Below are positions 34,100 through 43,999 of a DNA stretch of 64,000 bases, in pieces. The notes below the pieces were generated by a model. It was not told the DNA's origin. It saw nothing but the letters and a program-made list of their open reading frames with translations, and did no database searches. The stretch's first letter is position 1; every line of letters begins with the position of its first letter. The position numbers and the translations under genes were made by a program. The DNA is taken from positions 62,001 through 126,000 of the forward strand of contig CALQCC020000002.1 in NCBI GenBank assembly GCA_943328975.2, written 5' to 3'. The DNA comes from Bordetella parapertussis. Lineage in GTDB: Bacteria; Acidobacteriota; Terriglobia; Bryobacterales; Bryobacteraceae.

Positions 34100-34951
34100 T
34101 TACTTGGCTTGGGTCAGTTCCTTCATGCGATCGTTGAAGGCTTTTTCGGACGAGTCAATCAGCGCCGTATAGCCCGCTGGGTCGATGTACGGATTCGGGC
34201 CACCTGCGGCGAGTTTGGCGTACTTCTGCGTCATTTGGAAGAAGCCGTTGTGGGAGCCAACGAAAACGTCGGCGTGCAGCGTGCGCATCTTCGCGAAGCT
34301 GCGGCGGAAGTCATCGGCGATCTGCGGATAGGCCTTGTTGTTGACCAGCACGGCCGCGTTCAGGCTGAGGCTGCCCACTACGACGACATCGTACGTCTTG
34401 CCGCCTTCCTGTGTCTTTAGCGTCCAGGTTGTGCAGCCTTGCGTGTGGCCGGGCGTGAGATGCGCGGTCAGCGTGACTCCGCCGAGTTCCACTGTGTTGC
34501 CATCTTTCAGGATGCGGTCCATCGGATGTTCCTTGCCGCCCTGTCGCATGTTCTTGAGCGCGGGGACGTCCTGTTCCATCACCATCACACGAGCGCCAGT
34601 GAGTTCCTTGAACAGAGCGTCGCCGGACATGTGATCGGGATGGGCGTGGCTGCCGAGCAAGATCTTAATGTCGCTGAACTTGAAGCCTAGCTTTTCGACG
34701 GAGGCGCGGATGACGGGGATTGTCTCTTCGTAATCGCTATTGATGAGGATGTGTCCGGCCGGGGTGGTGATGAGGAAGGAACCCAACTGCTCAGAGCCGA
34801 CGAAGTACACGTTGCCGACGATCTTGTGGGCGGGGAATGGCTTGTTCCAGTCGATTCCTTCGAATGCGTTTGCTTTGCCTTTGGCCTGGCCTTGCGCGAA
34901 CGAAAGCAGCGAACAGAATAGGAGCGTAGTGAGGAGGTTTAGGGTCCGCAT
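34100..34951 (-). CDS. Subclass B3 metallo-beta-lactamase-like secreted hydrolase
   Basis: 283 residues from MRTLNLL (signal peptide about 1-22); a longer frame to 35032 adds 27 unlikely residues across the next gene's promoter. Zinc ligands are visible as H102-x-H104-x-D106-H107 (SHAHPDH), H169 in TPGHTQG and H234 in GSHNGFF. The spacing and the NSDYEETIPVI strand fit the B3 lactamase group. B3 enzymes hydrolyse beta-lactams including carbapenems, but many soil relatives act on other substrates, so resistance activity is not shown. The gene is divergent from the Oar-like receptor with a 28-base gap. Confidence 0.87.
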   Translation of the reverse strand: MRTLNLLTTLLFCSLLSFAQGQAKGKANAFEGIDWNKPFPAHKIVGNVYFVGSEQLGSFLITTPAGHILINSDYEETIPVIRASVEKLGFKFSDIKILLGSHAHPDHMSGDALFKELTGARVMVMEQDVPALKNMRQGGKEHPMDRILKDGNTVELGGVTLTAHLTPGHTQGCTTWTLKTQEGGKTYDVVVVGSLSLNAAVLVNNKAYPQIADDFRRSFAKMRTLHADVFVGSHNGFFQMTQKYAKLAAGGPNPYIDPAGYTALIDSSEKAFNDRMKELTQAK

Positions 34952-34979
34952 TGTGGGGGCAGTGTAGCATAAGAAGTAC

Positions 34980-37649
34980 ATGTCTAAATGGGGCCGTTGG
35001 GGTCTAACCGCAATCGTTTGTCTTTTCTGCACCGCTCTGTTCGCTCAGCAGCAACCACCACCGGATCCGGATGCCGAACCCGCATCTGCCCCCGCGGCAG
35101 ATGTGGCGGAACCTGAGGCCGTAGATCCACCCGCGGCCGACGCTGCGGCAACGGCCACGCAAAGCCGCGCCGCGCTCAATCTGTTGGGACAGACCAACAC
35201 GCAGGGCGGCGAGAGCAATCGCAACCAGAATGTTTCCATCAGTCTGGTGAATAACAGCGCGGCACAGGAGTTGAATGCGCGCGTCGGCACCACGGCCACT
35301 CTCATCCCTGAGTTTCAAGCGGACCGCGGCTACTTCGCTGCTGAGTATGGCAACGCGCCGCGCGCTCCCATTCACGCTCAGGCGCAGAATGGCACCGCCT
35401 GGCACGGCAATGTGTTTTGGGCGCACAACAACAGCATCTTCAACGCTCGATCCTTTTTTCAGGTGGGAGGAGTGCGGCCCGCGCGGCAGAATAATTACGG
35501 CGCAACGCTGGGCGGAGCGCTGTGGAAGGGCGCGTTCCTTTCGGTGACCGGTTCCCGAGATCAATCGCGCGGCCAAGTAAACGGCAACATTTTGATTCCG
35601 CTGCCATCCGAACGGACTCCGTTGGCCACCGATCCTGCCACGCGCCTGGCTGTGCAGAACCTCCTCAACGGATTTCCGAATGTCACGCCGAACCGTCCGG
35701 ATATCGCAGACCGCGCGCACAACATCAACGCTCCGCAGTTGATCGATACGGATGTGGCATCGGGACAACTCACCCAGCGGATTGGCTCTGCAGACCGCGT
35801 GATGTTCCGCTACCAGTTCACTGGACAGAAGGTGGATGCGTTCCAATTCGTGCGCGGGCAGAATCCGAACACGCGCAACAAGTCCCATGGCGGGCGCATT
35901 ACCTGGGACCATACGTGGAACCCACAGACGGTGATGAACGTGACGATGGGCTTCGATCGGCAGGGGTCGCTGATTACGGCGGCTCCAGGCGGCGAGAGCG
36001 GTCCAGTCTTGATAACGGGCCTGACGCGGCTGGGACCTTCTCCGAACGTGCCGCTGGATCGCTCGCAGAATCGCTTCCGTTATGCATCGTCCGTGCAGCA
36101 TGTCGCGGGCAACCACACGATGGTCGCTGGCGCGGCGATTACGCGCACCCAGACCAATGGCTCGGAGCCGGATGGGGGGCTGGGGATCACACAGTTCCGC
36201 CCGGACTTCGGCCGCGACGCGATCACCAATTTACGTTTGGGTACGCCCACGTCGTTCGTGCAAGCGGTGGGGACCACCTATCGCGGCTTCCGCAACTGGG
36301 ACATGAATCTTTACGTGGGGGACCGTTGGACCGTCAGCCGCTCGCTCACCTTGACCGCGGGCCTCAGTTGGGAGCCGACCACAAAGCCGACCGACGTAAC
36401 GGGCCGCACGCATTTGAAGTTCGACTCCGATTGGAACAACTTCGCGCCGCGCTTCGGCTTCGCTTACCGCTTGCCCGGTCGTATGGGCGTGCTGCGCGGA
36501 GCGTACGGAGTGATGTTCGGGCAAATCTTCGCGGCTACCTACGGACAGGATCGTTTGAATCTGCCGTATAACGTCCGTCTCAGCATTCCGGCTCCGGACC
36601 TGGTGAATCCCGCGAAGAACGCCAACTTGAGCCCGACCGCGCGGTCAGCTGTCTACGACATTAGCCGAGACATCGCGACGCCGTACAGCCATCAGTACAA
36701 CTTCAGTTGGGAACTCGATCCGGTGCGCGACTGGCATCTGCAACTTGGCTACGTCGGGAGCCGGACGCACAAGCTGTACACGTCCTGGGTGCTGAATCGC
36801 GCGCGCTTCGTTCCGGGCATCGCGTTCGGATCGGCCACGATCAACGATCGCCGTCAGGACCAGAGCATCTTCGACTACTTGTTGATTCACAACGGCGGGC
36901 GCGCTTACTACGATGCAGCGCGCGTGAGCCTATCGCGATCCAACTGGCATGGTCTGACGCTGAACGCGTCGTATTGGTTCAGCAAGGCGCTCGACTTGGG
37001 CAATGATTATACTTCCACGGCGTCGGGCGGCGAAGCGCGCAGCCAGGGCGGACAGAGCGGTATCAATACCCACGCCGACCTGAAGGGCCGGAGCGACTTC
37101 GATCAACCGCACGCGCTGTTGCTGCAGATGACCTACGATACGGGCCGGAGCGGATCCGGATGGTTGCGGTCGATCACGAAGAACTGGTCCGTTGCAAGTG
37201 TGTATTTATTGAAGAGCGGGACTCCGTTCACGGTGGAATCCGGTTCCGATGGACTGGGTGTGGGCAACCTGGATGGCGCGTTTGGGGATCGGCCGAACAT
37301 TGTCGACCCGTCGATTCTGGGTCGCATCATCGGCAATCCGGACACTTCGTCAAAGTTGCTCCCGGTGTCGGCATTTGCGTTCATGAATGCGCCCACGCAG
37401 ATGGCAGGCAACCTGGGCCGCGCGACATTCCGCAAGGGCAAGATCGCCAATGTGAACGCGTCGGTTTCGCGCACCTTTGCACTGCGCGGAGATTGGACGG
37501 CGACGTTACGCGGAGAATCCATCAACCTGTTCAACACGCCGCAATTCGCCGAGCCTGGGACCGCAGTATCGTCCCCGAACTTCGGGCAGATCACGAACAC
37601 GCTCAACGATGGGCGCGCGTTCCGCTTTACTCTGCGGCTGTCTTTTTAA
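34980..37649 (+). CDS. Oar-like TonB-dependent outer-membrane protein
   Basis: 889 residues with a signal peptide (about 1-22) and an Ala/Pro/Asp-rich stretch (23-60). From about 65 on it resembles Oar/TonB-dependent receptor barrels of Acidobacteria: QADRGYFAAEYGNAPRAPIHA (plug region), NGTAWHGNVFWAHNNSIFNARSFF, then many beta strands, NFAPRFGFAYRLPGRMGVLRGAYG, and the last strand [12 protein letters not shown]. The usual N-terminal carboxypeptidase-like (CarboxypepD_reg) domain is missing. It may import a large substrate or act in adhesion. The 3' end overlaps the convergent P460 gene by 23 bases. Confidence 0.87.
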   Translation: MSKWGRWGLTAIVCLFCTALFAQQQPPPDPDAEPASAPAADVAEPEAVDPPAADAAATATQSRAALNLLGQTNTQGGESNRNQNVSISLVNNSAAQELNARVGTTATLIPEFQADRGYFAAEYGNAPRAPIHAQAQNGTAWHGNVFWAHNNSIFNARSFFQVGGVRPARQNNYGATLGGALWKGAFLSVTGSRDQSRGQVNGNILIPLPSERTPLATDPATRLAVQNLLNGFPNVTPNRPDIADRAHNINAPQLIDTDVASGQLTQRIGSADRVMFRYQFTGQKVDAFQFVRGQNPNTRNKSHGGRITWDHTWNPQTVMNVTMGFDRQGSLITAAPGGESGPVLITGLTRLGPSPNVPLDRSQNRFRYASSVQHVAGNHTMVAGAAITRTQTNGSEPDGGLGITQFRPDFGRDAITNLRLGTPTSFVQAVGTTYRGFRNWDMNLYVGDRWTVSRSLTLTAGLSWEPTTKPTDVTGRTHLKFDSDWNNFAPRFGFAYRLPGRMGVLRGAYGVMFGQIFAATYGQDRLNLPYNVRLSIPAPDLVNPAKNANLSPTARSAVYDISRDIATPYSHQYNFSWELDPVRDWHLQLGYVGSRTHKLYTSWVLNRARFVPGIAFGSATINDRRQDQSIFDYLLIHNGGRAYYDAARVSLSRSNWHGLTLNASYWFSKALDLGNDYTSTASGGEARSQGGQSGINTHADLKGRSDFDQPHALLLQMTYDTGRSGSGWLRSITKNWSVASVYLLKSGTPFTVESGSDGLGVGNLDGAFGDRPNIVDPSILGRIIGNPDTSSKLLPVSAFAFMNAPTQMAGNLGRATFRKGKIANVNASVSRTFALRGDWTATLRGESINLFNTPQFAEPGTAVSSPNFGQITNTLNDGRAFRFTLRLSF

Positions 37650-38178
37650 GCGTGCCCTTGGCGCGGGCGATTTCGAGTAACGTCGGGTAGAACTGCACGA
37701 ACGTGTTCTCCACTGCGGCGTTCTTATTGTGGCAAGCGTTGCAACCGGCCTGTTCGCCGAATGCGGGCGCGGTCTTGCTGGTGGCATTGAACCCGAAATA
37801 GGCCCAGCCGTTTTTGTCCTTAAAGCGTTTGGAATCTTTGACGGTGATTTCGAGGGCGTTGAACGCACCTTGGTAGTGGCCGTCTTGATTGATGGAGCCC
37901 TTGGACTCGCCGCGCCGGATCTCGAGTGCCAGCATAGCGCCTTCGGGCCACTTGCCGGTCTTCAGGAATGCTCGATACGCCGTTGGTTCGGCGAACACAT
38001 TGTCGAATTGGTTGGGATTGGGCTTGTCGCCGGAATACGTCATGCCCAACCCCGTGCTCAAGTAGATCCACTCGCGATAGTTTGCGGGCCGCTGCAGCTG
38101 GCCGTCGCTGGTGAAGCTTGGCTGTTCGGCAATCAACGCCGCAGTGAGAGTGAAGAATACAAGAGCACTGTATTTCAT
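37627..38178 (-). CDS. Secreted cytochrome P460-like protein
   Basis: 183 residues, signal peptide about 1-18. Residues 35-140 match the P460 fold ([39 protein letters not shown]) and the haem site is CNACH at 146-150. P460 proteins carry a haem cross-linked to lysine and oxidise hydroxylamine or detoxify nitrogen species; K-containing segments are present but the cross-link residue cannot be fixed by eye. Its ATG overlaps the dapD stop by 4 bases, so it is translationally coupled to the lysine operon, an odd partner for it. Confidence 0.87.
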   Translation of the reverse strand: MKYSALVFFTLTAALIAEQPSFTSDGQLQRPANYREWIYLSTGLGMTYSGDKPNPNQFDNVFAEPTAYRAFLKTGKWPEGAMLALEIRRGESKGSINQDGHYQGAFNALEITVKDSKRFKDKNGWAYFGFNATSKTAPAFGEQAGCNACHNKNAAVENTFVQFYPTLLEIARAKGTLKKTAAE

Positions 38179-39011
38179 CGCAGGAGGTCCTCGAGTTGCA
38201 CGCGAGCGTCCGTCTTTGCATCACGATACTTCACGATGACGGGCGTGTAAAGGGACACCCCCCAATCCTTGCCGGCGCCCTTCGTGATGGCACGCGATCC
38301 GGCTACGACAACGGCACCTTCGGGAATCACGAGTGGCACGTCGTCGGTGGCCGAAAGGACTACGCTGCGCGCGACGTCGTAGACTGGCGTCGACCGCGTG
38401 AGGATCACGCCACTGCCCAACACGACTCGGCGCTTGAGCACGGTTCCTTCATAGACACCGCAATTGCCGCCGATCAAGACGTCGTCTTCGACGATCACCG
38501 GCATCGCGCCTACGGGTTCCAACACGCCGCCGATCTGCGCCGCGGCGGAGATGTGGCAATTCTTGCCCACCTGCGCGCAGCTGCCGACCAGTGCGTGTGA
38601 ATCGACCATGGTGCCGTCGTCCACCCACGCTCCCACGTTGATGTACATGGGAGGCATGCAGGTCACGCTCTTACCGATGTAGCAGCCGTCACGAACGCTG
38701 GACCCGCCGGGGACGATCCGCACGCCGCTGGAGGCAGTGAACTGCTTCACCGGGTACGTTGCCTTGTCGAAGAACGGTTGCCGAGCGGCGTCGATGGACA
38801 TGTCCACGATGCCGCCCAAACGGAAGCCGAGGAGGATGCCCTTCTTGACCCAAGCGTTCACGCGCCAACCGGTTGCGGTGGACGCGTCCGGCTCCGCTGC
38901 GCGAATGGTGCCGGCGTTCAGTGCTGCTTTGAAGCGCGCGAACAACGCAAAATGTTCTTCCGTGTACGCGGCCGGCTTGTTATCGAATATTGCTTCAATT
39001 TCAGTTTGCAT
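38175..39011 (-). CDS. dapD: Tetrahydrodipicolinate N-succinyltransferase
   Basis: 278 residues from the ATG at 39011 (MQTEIEAIF), which overlaps the dapA end by 11 bases. It succinylates tetrahydrodipicolinate in the succinylase branch of diaminopimelate synthesis. The left-handed beta-helix hexapeptides are visible ([35 protein letters not shown]-type repeats in short blocks), with [25 protein letters not shown] characteristic of DapD. Length fits the family (about 274). Presence of dapD with dapE shows the cell uses the succinyl route. Confidence 0.96.
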   Translation of the reverse strand: MQTEIEAIFDNKPAAYTEEHFALFARFKAALNAGTIRAAEPDASTATGWRVNAWVKKGILLGFRLGGIVDMSIDAARQPFFDKATYPVKQFTASSGVRIVPGGSSVRDGCYIGKSVTCMPPMYINVGAWVDDGTMVDSHALVGSCAQVGKNCHISAAAQIGGVLEPVGAMPVIVEDDVLIGGNCGVYEGTVLKRRVVLGSGVILTRSTPVYDVARSVVLSATDDVPLVIPEGAVVVAGSRAITKGAGKDWGVSLYTPVIVKYRDAKTDARVQLEDLLR

Positions 39012-39912
39012 GTGTGCTCCCCGCAGCGGCACTCAGAAGCCCGCACGCCTTCAATACAGTCTCGATCCGCACGCGGCTCGCTTCCGACACAGGAACCATC
39101 GGTAACCGGTACACGGGCTCCAACAATCCCATCATTGCCATCGCGGCCTTGGCCGGAGCGGGATTCGGTTCAATGAAGTTGACGCTCATCAGGTCGAAAT
39201 ACTTCCGCTGAATTGCACGGGCTCCCACGTAATCGCCGGCGAGGGCCAATTGCGTGAGCTTGGTCATCGCGGCCGGAATTTCGTTGGATGCGACAGAGAT
39301 CACGCCGTGACCACCCAGGGCAATCAGCGGAATCGTGATCGAATCGTCACCGCAGAGCAGGCTGAAGTTTTCCGGCAGCGTGTGAGCGACTGCGGCCATC
39401 TGCGAAATGTTGCCCGAGGCCTCTTTCACGCCCACGATGGTCTCGATTTCGGCGAGACGCTTCAGCGTCGCGGGCTCCACGTTGATCCCGGTGCGCCCTT
39501 GAATGTTGTAAACGATGATCGGTAGCGGCGTGGCCGCCGCGATCGCCTTGTAGTGTTGATACAGCCCTTCGGGGTTTGGCTTGTTGTAATACGGCGTGAC
39601 CGAAAGCAGGCCATCGACGCCGATGTGCTTCAACTCTTTCGCCAACTCCACAACCTCGGCCGTGTTGTAGCCACCCGCACCGCCCATCACCGGAGTCTTA
39701 CCCGCCGCTTCTTCCACCGTGATCTCGCATACGCGCAGATGTTCGGCCCGCGTCAACGTGGGGCTTTCGCCCGTGGTCCCGCACGGCACTAGGAAGTCGA
39801 TGCCGCCATCGATCTGCCGCCGCACCAGCTTGCGCAGCGTAGCCTCATCTAACGATCCATCCTGGCGGAACGGCGTCACCAACGCGGTGCCGCATCCTCT
39901 AAAAGTTTTCAT
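39001..39912 (-). CDS. dapA: 4-hydroxy-tetrahydrodipicolinate synthase
   Basis: 303 residues. It condenses pyruvate with aspartate semialdehyde, the first step specific to lysine and diaminopimelate. [17 protein letters not shown] is the N-terminal signature, [11 protein letters not shown] carries the Thr pair, [11 protein letters not shown] has the conserved tyrosine, and the Schiff-base lysine is in VGVKEASGN. All catalytic residues are present. It follows dapB by nine bases. Confidence 0.97.
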   Translation of the reverse strand: MKTFRGCGTALVTPFRQDGSLDEATLRKLVRRQIDGGIDFLVPCGTTGESPTLTRAEHLRVCEITVEEAAGKTPVMGGAGGYNTAEVVELAKELKHIGVDGLLSVTPYYNKPNPEGLYQHYKAIAAATPLPIIVYNIQGRTGINVEPATLKRLAEIETIVGVKEASGNISQMAAVAHTLPENFSLLCGDDSITIPLIALGGHGVISVASNEIPAAMTKLTQLALAGDYVGARAIQRKYFDLMSVNFIEPNPAPAKAAMAMMGLLEPVYRLPMVPVSEASRVRIETVLKACGLLSAAAGSTHAN

Positions 39913-39921
39913 GGTCTTATC

Positions 39922-40587
39922 TCACCCCAACAAATCCTTGAACTCGAATACGCCCTTCTTGTCGCGAATCATTTGCGCGGCCCGCAGCGCACCTCGCGCG
40001 AATCCCTCACGCGTGCGCGCCGTGTGGCGCAACGTGATCGTATCCTCGGCTGAATCAAAACCGATTTCGTGTGTACCGGGGAGCTTGCCCGCGCGATTGG
40101 AACTTTGGTCGATGTTGCGCGTGTAGCCCGCAGCCTGCATCTCCCGCACCAACGCGAGCAGCGTACCCGAAGGCGCGTCTTTCTTCGCGCTGTGGTGAAT
40201 CTCCCAGGCCCACGCTTCGTAGGCTTCTTCGTTCGCCAGCAAGCGCGAGACTTCGTGCACGGCGCGCAGTAACACGTTTACGCCAATGGAAAAATTCGCA
40301 GACCAGATCAACGCGCCGTCGGCCTTCGCGACCGCCGCCCGTACGCGATCGATCTCGCCCAGCCATCCCGTTGTGCCGGTGACGGTGGGGACGCCCAATG
40401 CGGCCAAGCCTTCGATGTTTGCGAGTGCCGCTTCGGGCGCACTGAACTCGATCGCTACGTCCGCGCCCTTGGCATTCGCCAAGTCGTCGCTGGCATCGAT
40501 CTTCGAGTGGATCGTGAAGCCGTACTCGGGTGCGAACTGCTCCACCATGCGACCCATTTTGCCGTAGCCAACAATTGCGAGTTTCAT
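39922..40587 (-). CDS. dapB: 4-hydroxy-tetrahydrodipicolinate reductase
   Basis: 221 residues, shorter than E. coli DapB (273) but similar to short forms in other phyla. It reduces the DapA product with NAD(P)H. The nucleotide loop is GYGKMGRMV at the N-terminus; TGTTGW and SANFSIGVN follow; the catalytic EIHHSAKKDAPSGT is intact. The shortening lies mainly in the N-terminal nucleotide domain between the loop and DVAIEFSAP. Its start overlaps the lysC stop (ATGA). Confidence 0.95.
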   Translation of the reverse strand: MKLAIVGYGKMGRMVEQFAPEYGFTIHSKIDASDDLANAKGADVAIEFSAPEAALANIEGLAALGVPTVTGTTGWLGEIDRVRAAVAKADGALIWSANFSIGVNVLLRAVHEVSRLLANEEAYEAWAWEIHHSAKKDAPSGTLLALVREMQAAGYTRNIDQSSNRAGKLPGTHEIGFDSAEDTITLRHTARTREGFARGALRAAQMIRDKKGVFEFKDLLG

Positions 40588-41933
40588 TCAAACGCCTCCG
40601 GATCAAAGTTCGTGAAGAACTCCCGATGCAGCAATTCAACAGAGCGGGTCAGGTCCGCCGCGTCCACGACCAAGCTCAAATTTAGCTGCGAGGCCCCTTG
40701 CGAGACCATACGGATCTTGATGCCGTTCAGCGCTGTGAAGGCGCGTGCGGCGACGGTTCCGGATTCTCGGATATTTTCACCGACCAAGCACACGATGGAC
40801 TGTCCGTCTTGCACGGTGACGTCGGCGAATGTCGAGAGCTCGGCGCAGATTGCTTCCATCGATCCCGTGTTGTCGATGGTTAGCGAGACACTGACCTCAG
40901 AGGTCGCGAGCATGTCCACTGGGGTTTCGAAGCGATCGAACACTTCGAAGATGCGACGGAGGAAACCGTGCGCCATGAGCATGCGCGTCGAAACGATATT
41001 CACCAGCGTGATGTTCTTCTTGCACGCGATGGAACGGATCGGACTCGTCGAAGCCGGCGGCGTTTTCACGATCAGCGTGCCAGGAGATTCGGCACGGCGT
41101 GAGTTGAGGATGCGCACCGGGATATTTTTCTCTATTGCCGGTAGTACGGTTGCCGGATGCAGCACTTTCGCGCCGAAATACGCGAGTTCCGCGGCTTCCG
41201 CGAACGAACAGACTTTGACGCGATGTCCGCCGGGGAGGATCGTGGGGTCGGCGGTGAGCATGCCGTCCACGTCGGTCCAGATTTGAATTTCTTCCGCGCC
41301 GATGCCCGCGCCGACGATGGACGCCGTGTAGTCAGAGCCGCCGCGGCCCAGCGTAGATGTGACGCCGTCCTCAGTGGATGCGATGAAGCCGCCCATCACG
41401 ACGACTTGTTTCTCTGCCAGAGGGGGAACTACTTTCTGCAAGCGCTCGTTGGTCTGCGGAAATAGCGGCGCCGCCTGCGTGTGACGCCGATCGGTTACGA
41501 CGACGCTGCGCGAATCTACATGTGCCGTGTCCATGCCGCAGCGGCGAAACTGAGCCGCTACCACGATACTGGAGAGGCGTTCGCCTAGCGCCGAGACTGC
41601 GTCCGTCGCACGTGGAGTTAGCTCGCCCATCACCGCGAGTCCGCGCACCAGGGCTTCTAACTCGGCGAAATGTTCTTGAATCCGAGCGTCCAGATCAAGC
41701 CCTTGAGCTTCGGCCAAGTGGAACGCGCGCAACTCTCCCAACAACGTCAGCGCTCGGTCGAGTTCACCTGCGACCGCAGCCGCGGCGATGGCCAGCAGCT
41801 TGTTCGTGGTCTTGCCCATGGCAGAAACAACCACGACAGGATGCCGATCTAGCCGAGCCTGCACGATGCCTGCGACGCGGCGTATCGCTTCGGCCGATTC
41901 GACCGAGGTGCCGCCGAATTTCATGACGATCAT
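40584..41933 (-). CDS. lysC: Aspartate kinase
   Basis: 449 residues from MIVMKFGGTSV at 41933; the open frame continues upstream into asd but without kinase sequence. It phosphorylates aspartate, the entry to the lysine, threonine and methionine family. KFGGTSV (nucleotide binding), FIASTEDGVTSTLGRGGSDYTAS and VLHPATVLPA are conserved. Two ACT regulatory domains occupy about 300-449 (ITLVNIVSTRMLMAHGF, SIVCLVGENIRESG), so lysine feedback control is expected. Overlaps asd and dapB by four bases each. Confidence 0.96.
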   Translation of the reverse strand: MIVMKFGGTSVESAEAIRRVAGIVQARLDRHPVVVVSAMGKTTNKLLAIAAAAVAGELDRALTLLGELRAFHLAEAQGLDLDARIQEHFAELEALVRGLAVMGELTPRATDAVSALGERLSSIVVAAQFRRCGMDTAHVDSRSVVVTDRRHTQAAPLFPQTNERLQKVVPPLAEKQVVVMGGFIASTEDGVTSTLGRGGSDYTASIVGAGIGAEEIQIWTDVDGMLTADPTILPGGHRVKVCSFAEAAELAYFGAKVLHPATVLPAIEKNIPVRILNSRRAESPGTLIVKTPPASTSPIRSIACKKNITLVNIVSTRMLMAHGFLRRIFEVFDRFETPVDMLATSEVSVSLTIDNTGSMEAICAELSTFADVTVQDGQSIVCLVGENIRESGTVAARAFTALNGIKIRMVSQGASQLNLSLVVDAADLTRSVELLHREFFTNFDPEAFE

Positions 41934-42964
41934 GCGCCGTGTACCCAACCTCGCTCCACCAACACCTCGGCGATCTGCACGGCGTTCAGCGCGGCGCCTT
42001 TCAATAATTGGTCGCCCGCGACGAACATTACGATGGACTTGCCCGACGGATCGCTCGCGTCTTGACGGATCCGGCCCACCAGGATGTCGTCTTGGCCCGA
42101 CGCATCCTTCGGCATCGGGAAATAATTCTTCTCGGGATCGTCGACGATCTTCACGCCGGGCGCGGTCGCGAGGAGCGCGGTGACTTCGGCGGGTGTGATG
42201 GGGCGCTCGCACTCGATGGTCAGCGCTTCGGAATGCGCGCGCAACACCGGAACGCGCACACAAGTGGCGCTGATGCGGATGTCGGAATCGGCGAAGATCT
42301 TCTTGGTCTCTTTGACCATCTTGGTTTCTTCTTCGTTGTAGCCCGTCACCGGATCGATCTTAGTGTTGTGGCTGAAGAGATTGAACGCATACGGATGGGG
42401 CAGAATCTTGTTCTCGTAAGTCCGGCCTTCCAGATACGCGCGCGTGGATTCTTCGAGCTCCTCCATTGCCGCTGCGCCTGCACCCGATGCCGCTTGATAC
42501 GTGGACGCGATCAGGCGACGGATCGGATTGACCTTGTGGATCGGCCACAGCGGAGTGATCGCGATGATGGTGGAGCAATTCGGATTCGCAATGATCCCTT
42601 TGTGCGTGGAGCAAGCTTCGGGGTTGATCTCGGGGATGACCAAGGGCACAGTGGGGGCCATGCGGAACGCCGACGAATTGTCGACGACCACTGCGCCGGC
42701 TTTCGCCGCGATGGGGCCGAACGTTTTTGAAATCGAACCGCCCGCGCTGAAGAACGCGATGTCAATATCGTTGAAGCTGCCCTCGGTCAATTCTTCGACC
42801 GCGATGTCTTGTCCCGCGAACTTCATCTTCTTGCCGGCAGATCGCGCGGACGCCAGCAAGCGCAGGCTCGACATGGGGAACTTGCGCTCTTCGAGCAACC
42901 GCAGAAACTCTACACCCACAGCGCCGGTGGCTCCGGCAATCGCGACTCGATACTTCGTGCTCAT
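41930..42964 (-). CDS. asd: Aspartate-semialdehyde dehydrogenase
   Basis: 344 residues from MSTKYRVAIAGATGAVG at 42964, which overlaps the dapE stop by four bases. It reduces aspartyl phosphate. GATGAVG is the NADP loop, ANPNCSTI contains the catalytic cysteine, YQAASGAGAAAMEEL and RISATCVRVPVLRAHSE carry the substrate histidine. Full length for the family. Confidence 0.97.
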   Translation of the reverse strand: MSTKYRVAIAGATGAVGVEFLRLLEERKFPMSSLRLLASARSAGKKMKFAGQDIAVEELTEGSFNDIDIAFFSAGGSISKTFGPIAAKAGAVVVDNSSAFRMAPTVPLVIPEINPEACSTHKGIIANPNCSTIIAITPLWPIHKVNPIRRLIASTYQAASGAGAAAMEELEESTRAYLEGRTYENKILPHPYAFNLFSHNTKIDPVTGYNEEETKMVKETKKIFADSDIRISATCVRVPVLRAHSEALTIECERPITPAEVTALLATAPGVKIVDDPEKNYFPMPKDASGQDDILVGRIRQDASDPSGKSIVMFVAGDQLLKGAALNAVQIAEVLVERGWVHGA

Positions 42965-43968
42965 GACTGAATCAAACGCCTCACTAAGTTCTGATAGATC
43001 TGAATGGCTTCGGTGATTTCGGCTTTCGGAATGCGCTCCTGGTCGGTATGCGCCACGTGAATGCTGCCGGGTCCGATCAAATAGGGCTGTCCCCACGCGC
43101 CGTTGAAGGCCGGGATGTCCGTGGTGTACGCCATGACGGCGGTTTCAAAACCATCCATCGAGCCTAACCGCACGGCTGGAATACTCAAAACAAATTTCGC
43201 TTCCGCCAGGCCCTTCACTGCTTCCGCTGTGGCAGCCTGCAGCGAATCGCCGGAATCGACCAAGCGAAAGAAGATCTCCGCGCGAGCGTCGTCCGGGATC
43301 ACGTTCGGGGCACGACCGCCGCGAATGGTCCCGATGTTCAGCGAACTGGGCCCGAGCACCGGATCGTTCGGCATTGCGATCTTGCGAATCTTAGCCAACG
43401 CGTCGAGCAATTTCTCAATCGCCGACTCGCCCAAGTGCGGATACGCCGAGTGCGCCATCTTGCCCTGCGCGATAATCTCGTATCGCAGCGCGCCCTTGGA
43501 TCCCAGAGCGAGTTTATTTTCCGTGGGTTCGCCGTTGATGATGAAACGGCTGCCGCGATTATCCTTTGCCGCGTGCAATGCGCCTGCGCTGTTGCGCTCT
43601 TCGCCGACCACAAAGAGCAGCGCCACTCCGCGAACGCCGCTGGTGATCAGCGCCTCCGTCGCGTGAATCATCGACGCGATGATGCCTTTGGTATCGCAAG
43701 CTCCACGACCCCAGATGTGCGTGTCGTCTTCGCGCGAGCCAAAGAATGGCGGCACGGTGTCGATGTGTGTGGAGAGCGTCACCACAGGGTCGCCCCACAT
43801 CGCAAGGATGTTGTTGCGATGTGGCTCTACTTCAATCTTTTCGACGCGCCCGTTGGTGCGGGCGGCCAGAGCGCTGAGGTGGTCGAACAGGAAGTCGCCC
43901 ACCCGCTCTTCGTTCGGCGTAACCGAGTCAATGTCGATGAGTGTTCGCGTTAGTTCAAATGCGTTCAT
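42961..43968 (-). CDS. dapE: M20 peptidase, succinyl-diaminopimelate desuccinylase-like
   Basis: 335 residues. A dinuclear-zinc M20 enzyme: LSTHIDTVPPF and WGRGACDTKG hold metal ligands, VVGEERNSAG has the catalytic glutamates, and GKMAHSAYPHLGESAIEKL belongs to the dimer domain. Position as first gene of a DAP operon that also has dapD supports the desuccinylase role, although ArgE-type or LysK-type activity is possible because the family is hard to split. It is the first gene after the lysine riboswitch. The ATG at 43968 lacks a strong ribosome-binding site. Confidence 0.85.
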   Translation of the reverse strand: MNAFELTRTLIDIDSVTPNEERVGDFLFDHLSALAARTNGRVEKIEVEPHRNNILAMWGDPVVTLSTHIDTVPPFFGSREDDTHIWGRGACDTKGIIASMIHATEALITSGVRGVALLFVVGEERNSAGALHAAKDNRGSRFIINGEPTENKLALGSKGALRYEIIAQGKMAHSAYPHLGESAIEKLLDALAKIRKIAMPNDPVLGPSSLNIGTIRGGRAPNVIPDDARAEIFFRLVDSGDSLQAATAEAVKGLAEAKFVLSIPAVRLGSMDGFETAVMAYTTDIPAFNGAWGQPYLIGPGSIHVAHTDQERIPKAEITEAIQIYQNLVRRLIQS

Positions 43969-43999
43969 ACACGTGTACCAGCGGGGAGTTCAGGAGGCC

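Noticed and set aside
40584-42263. 559-residue form of aspartate kinase
   Set aside because: The first 110 residues are Arg-rich sequence read through asd; the family N-terminus begins at 41933, where the start overlaps the asd stop.
42008-42730. 240-residue open frame on the plus strand
   Set aside because: It is antisense to asd and shows only low-complexity mirrored sequence.
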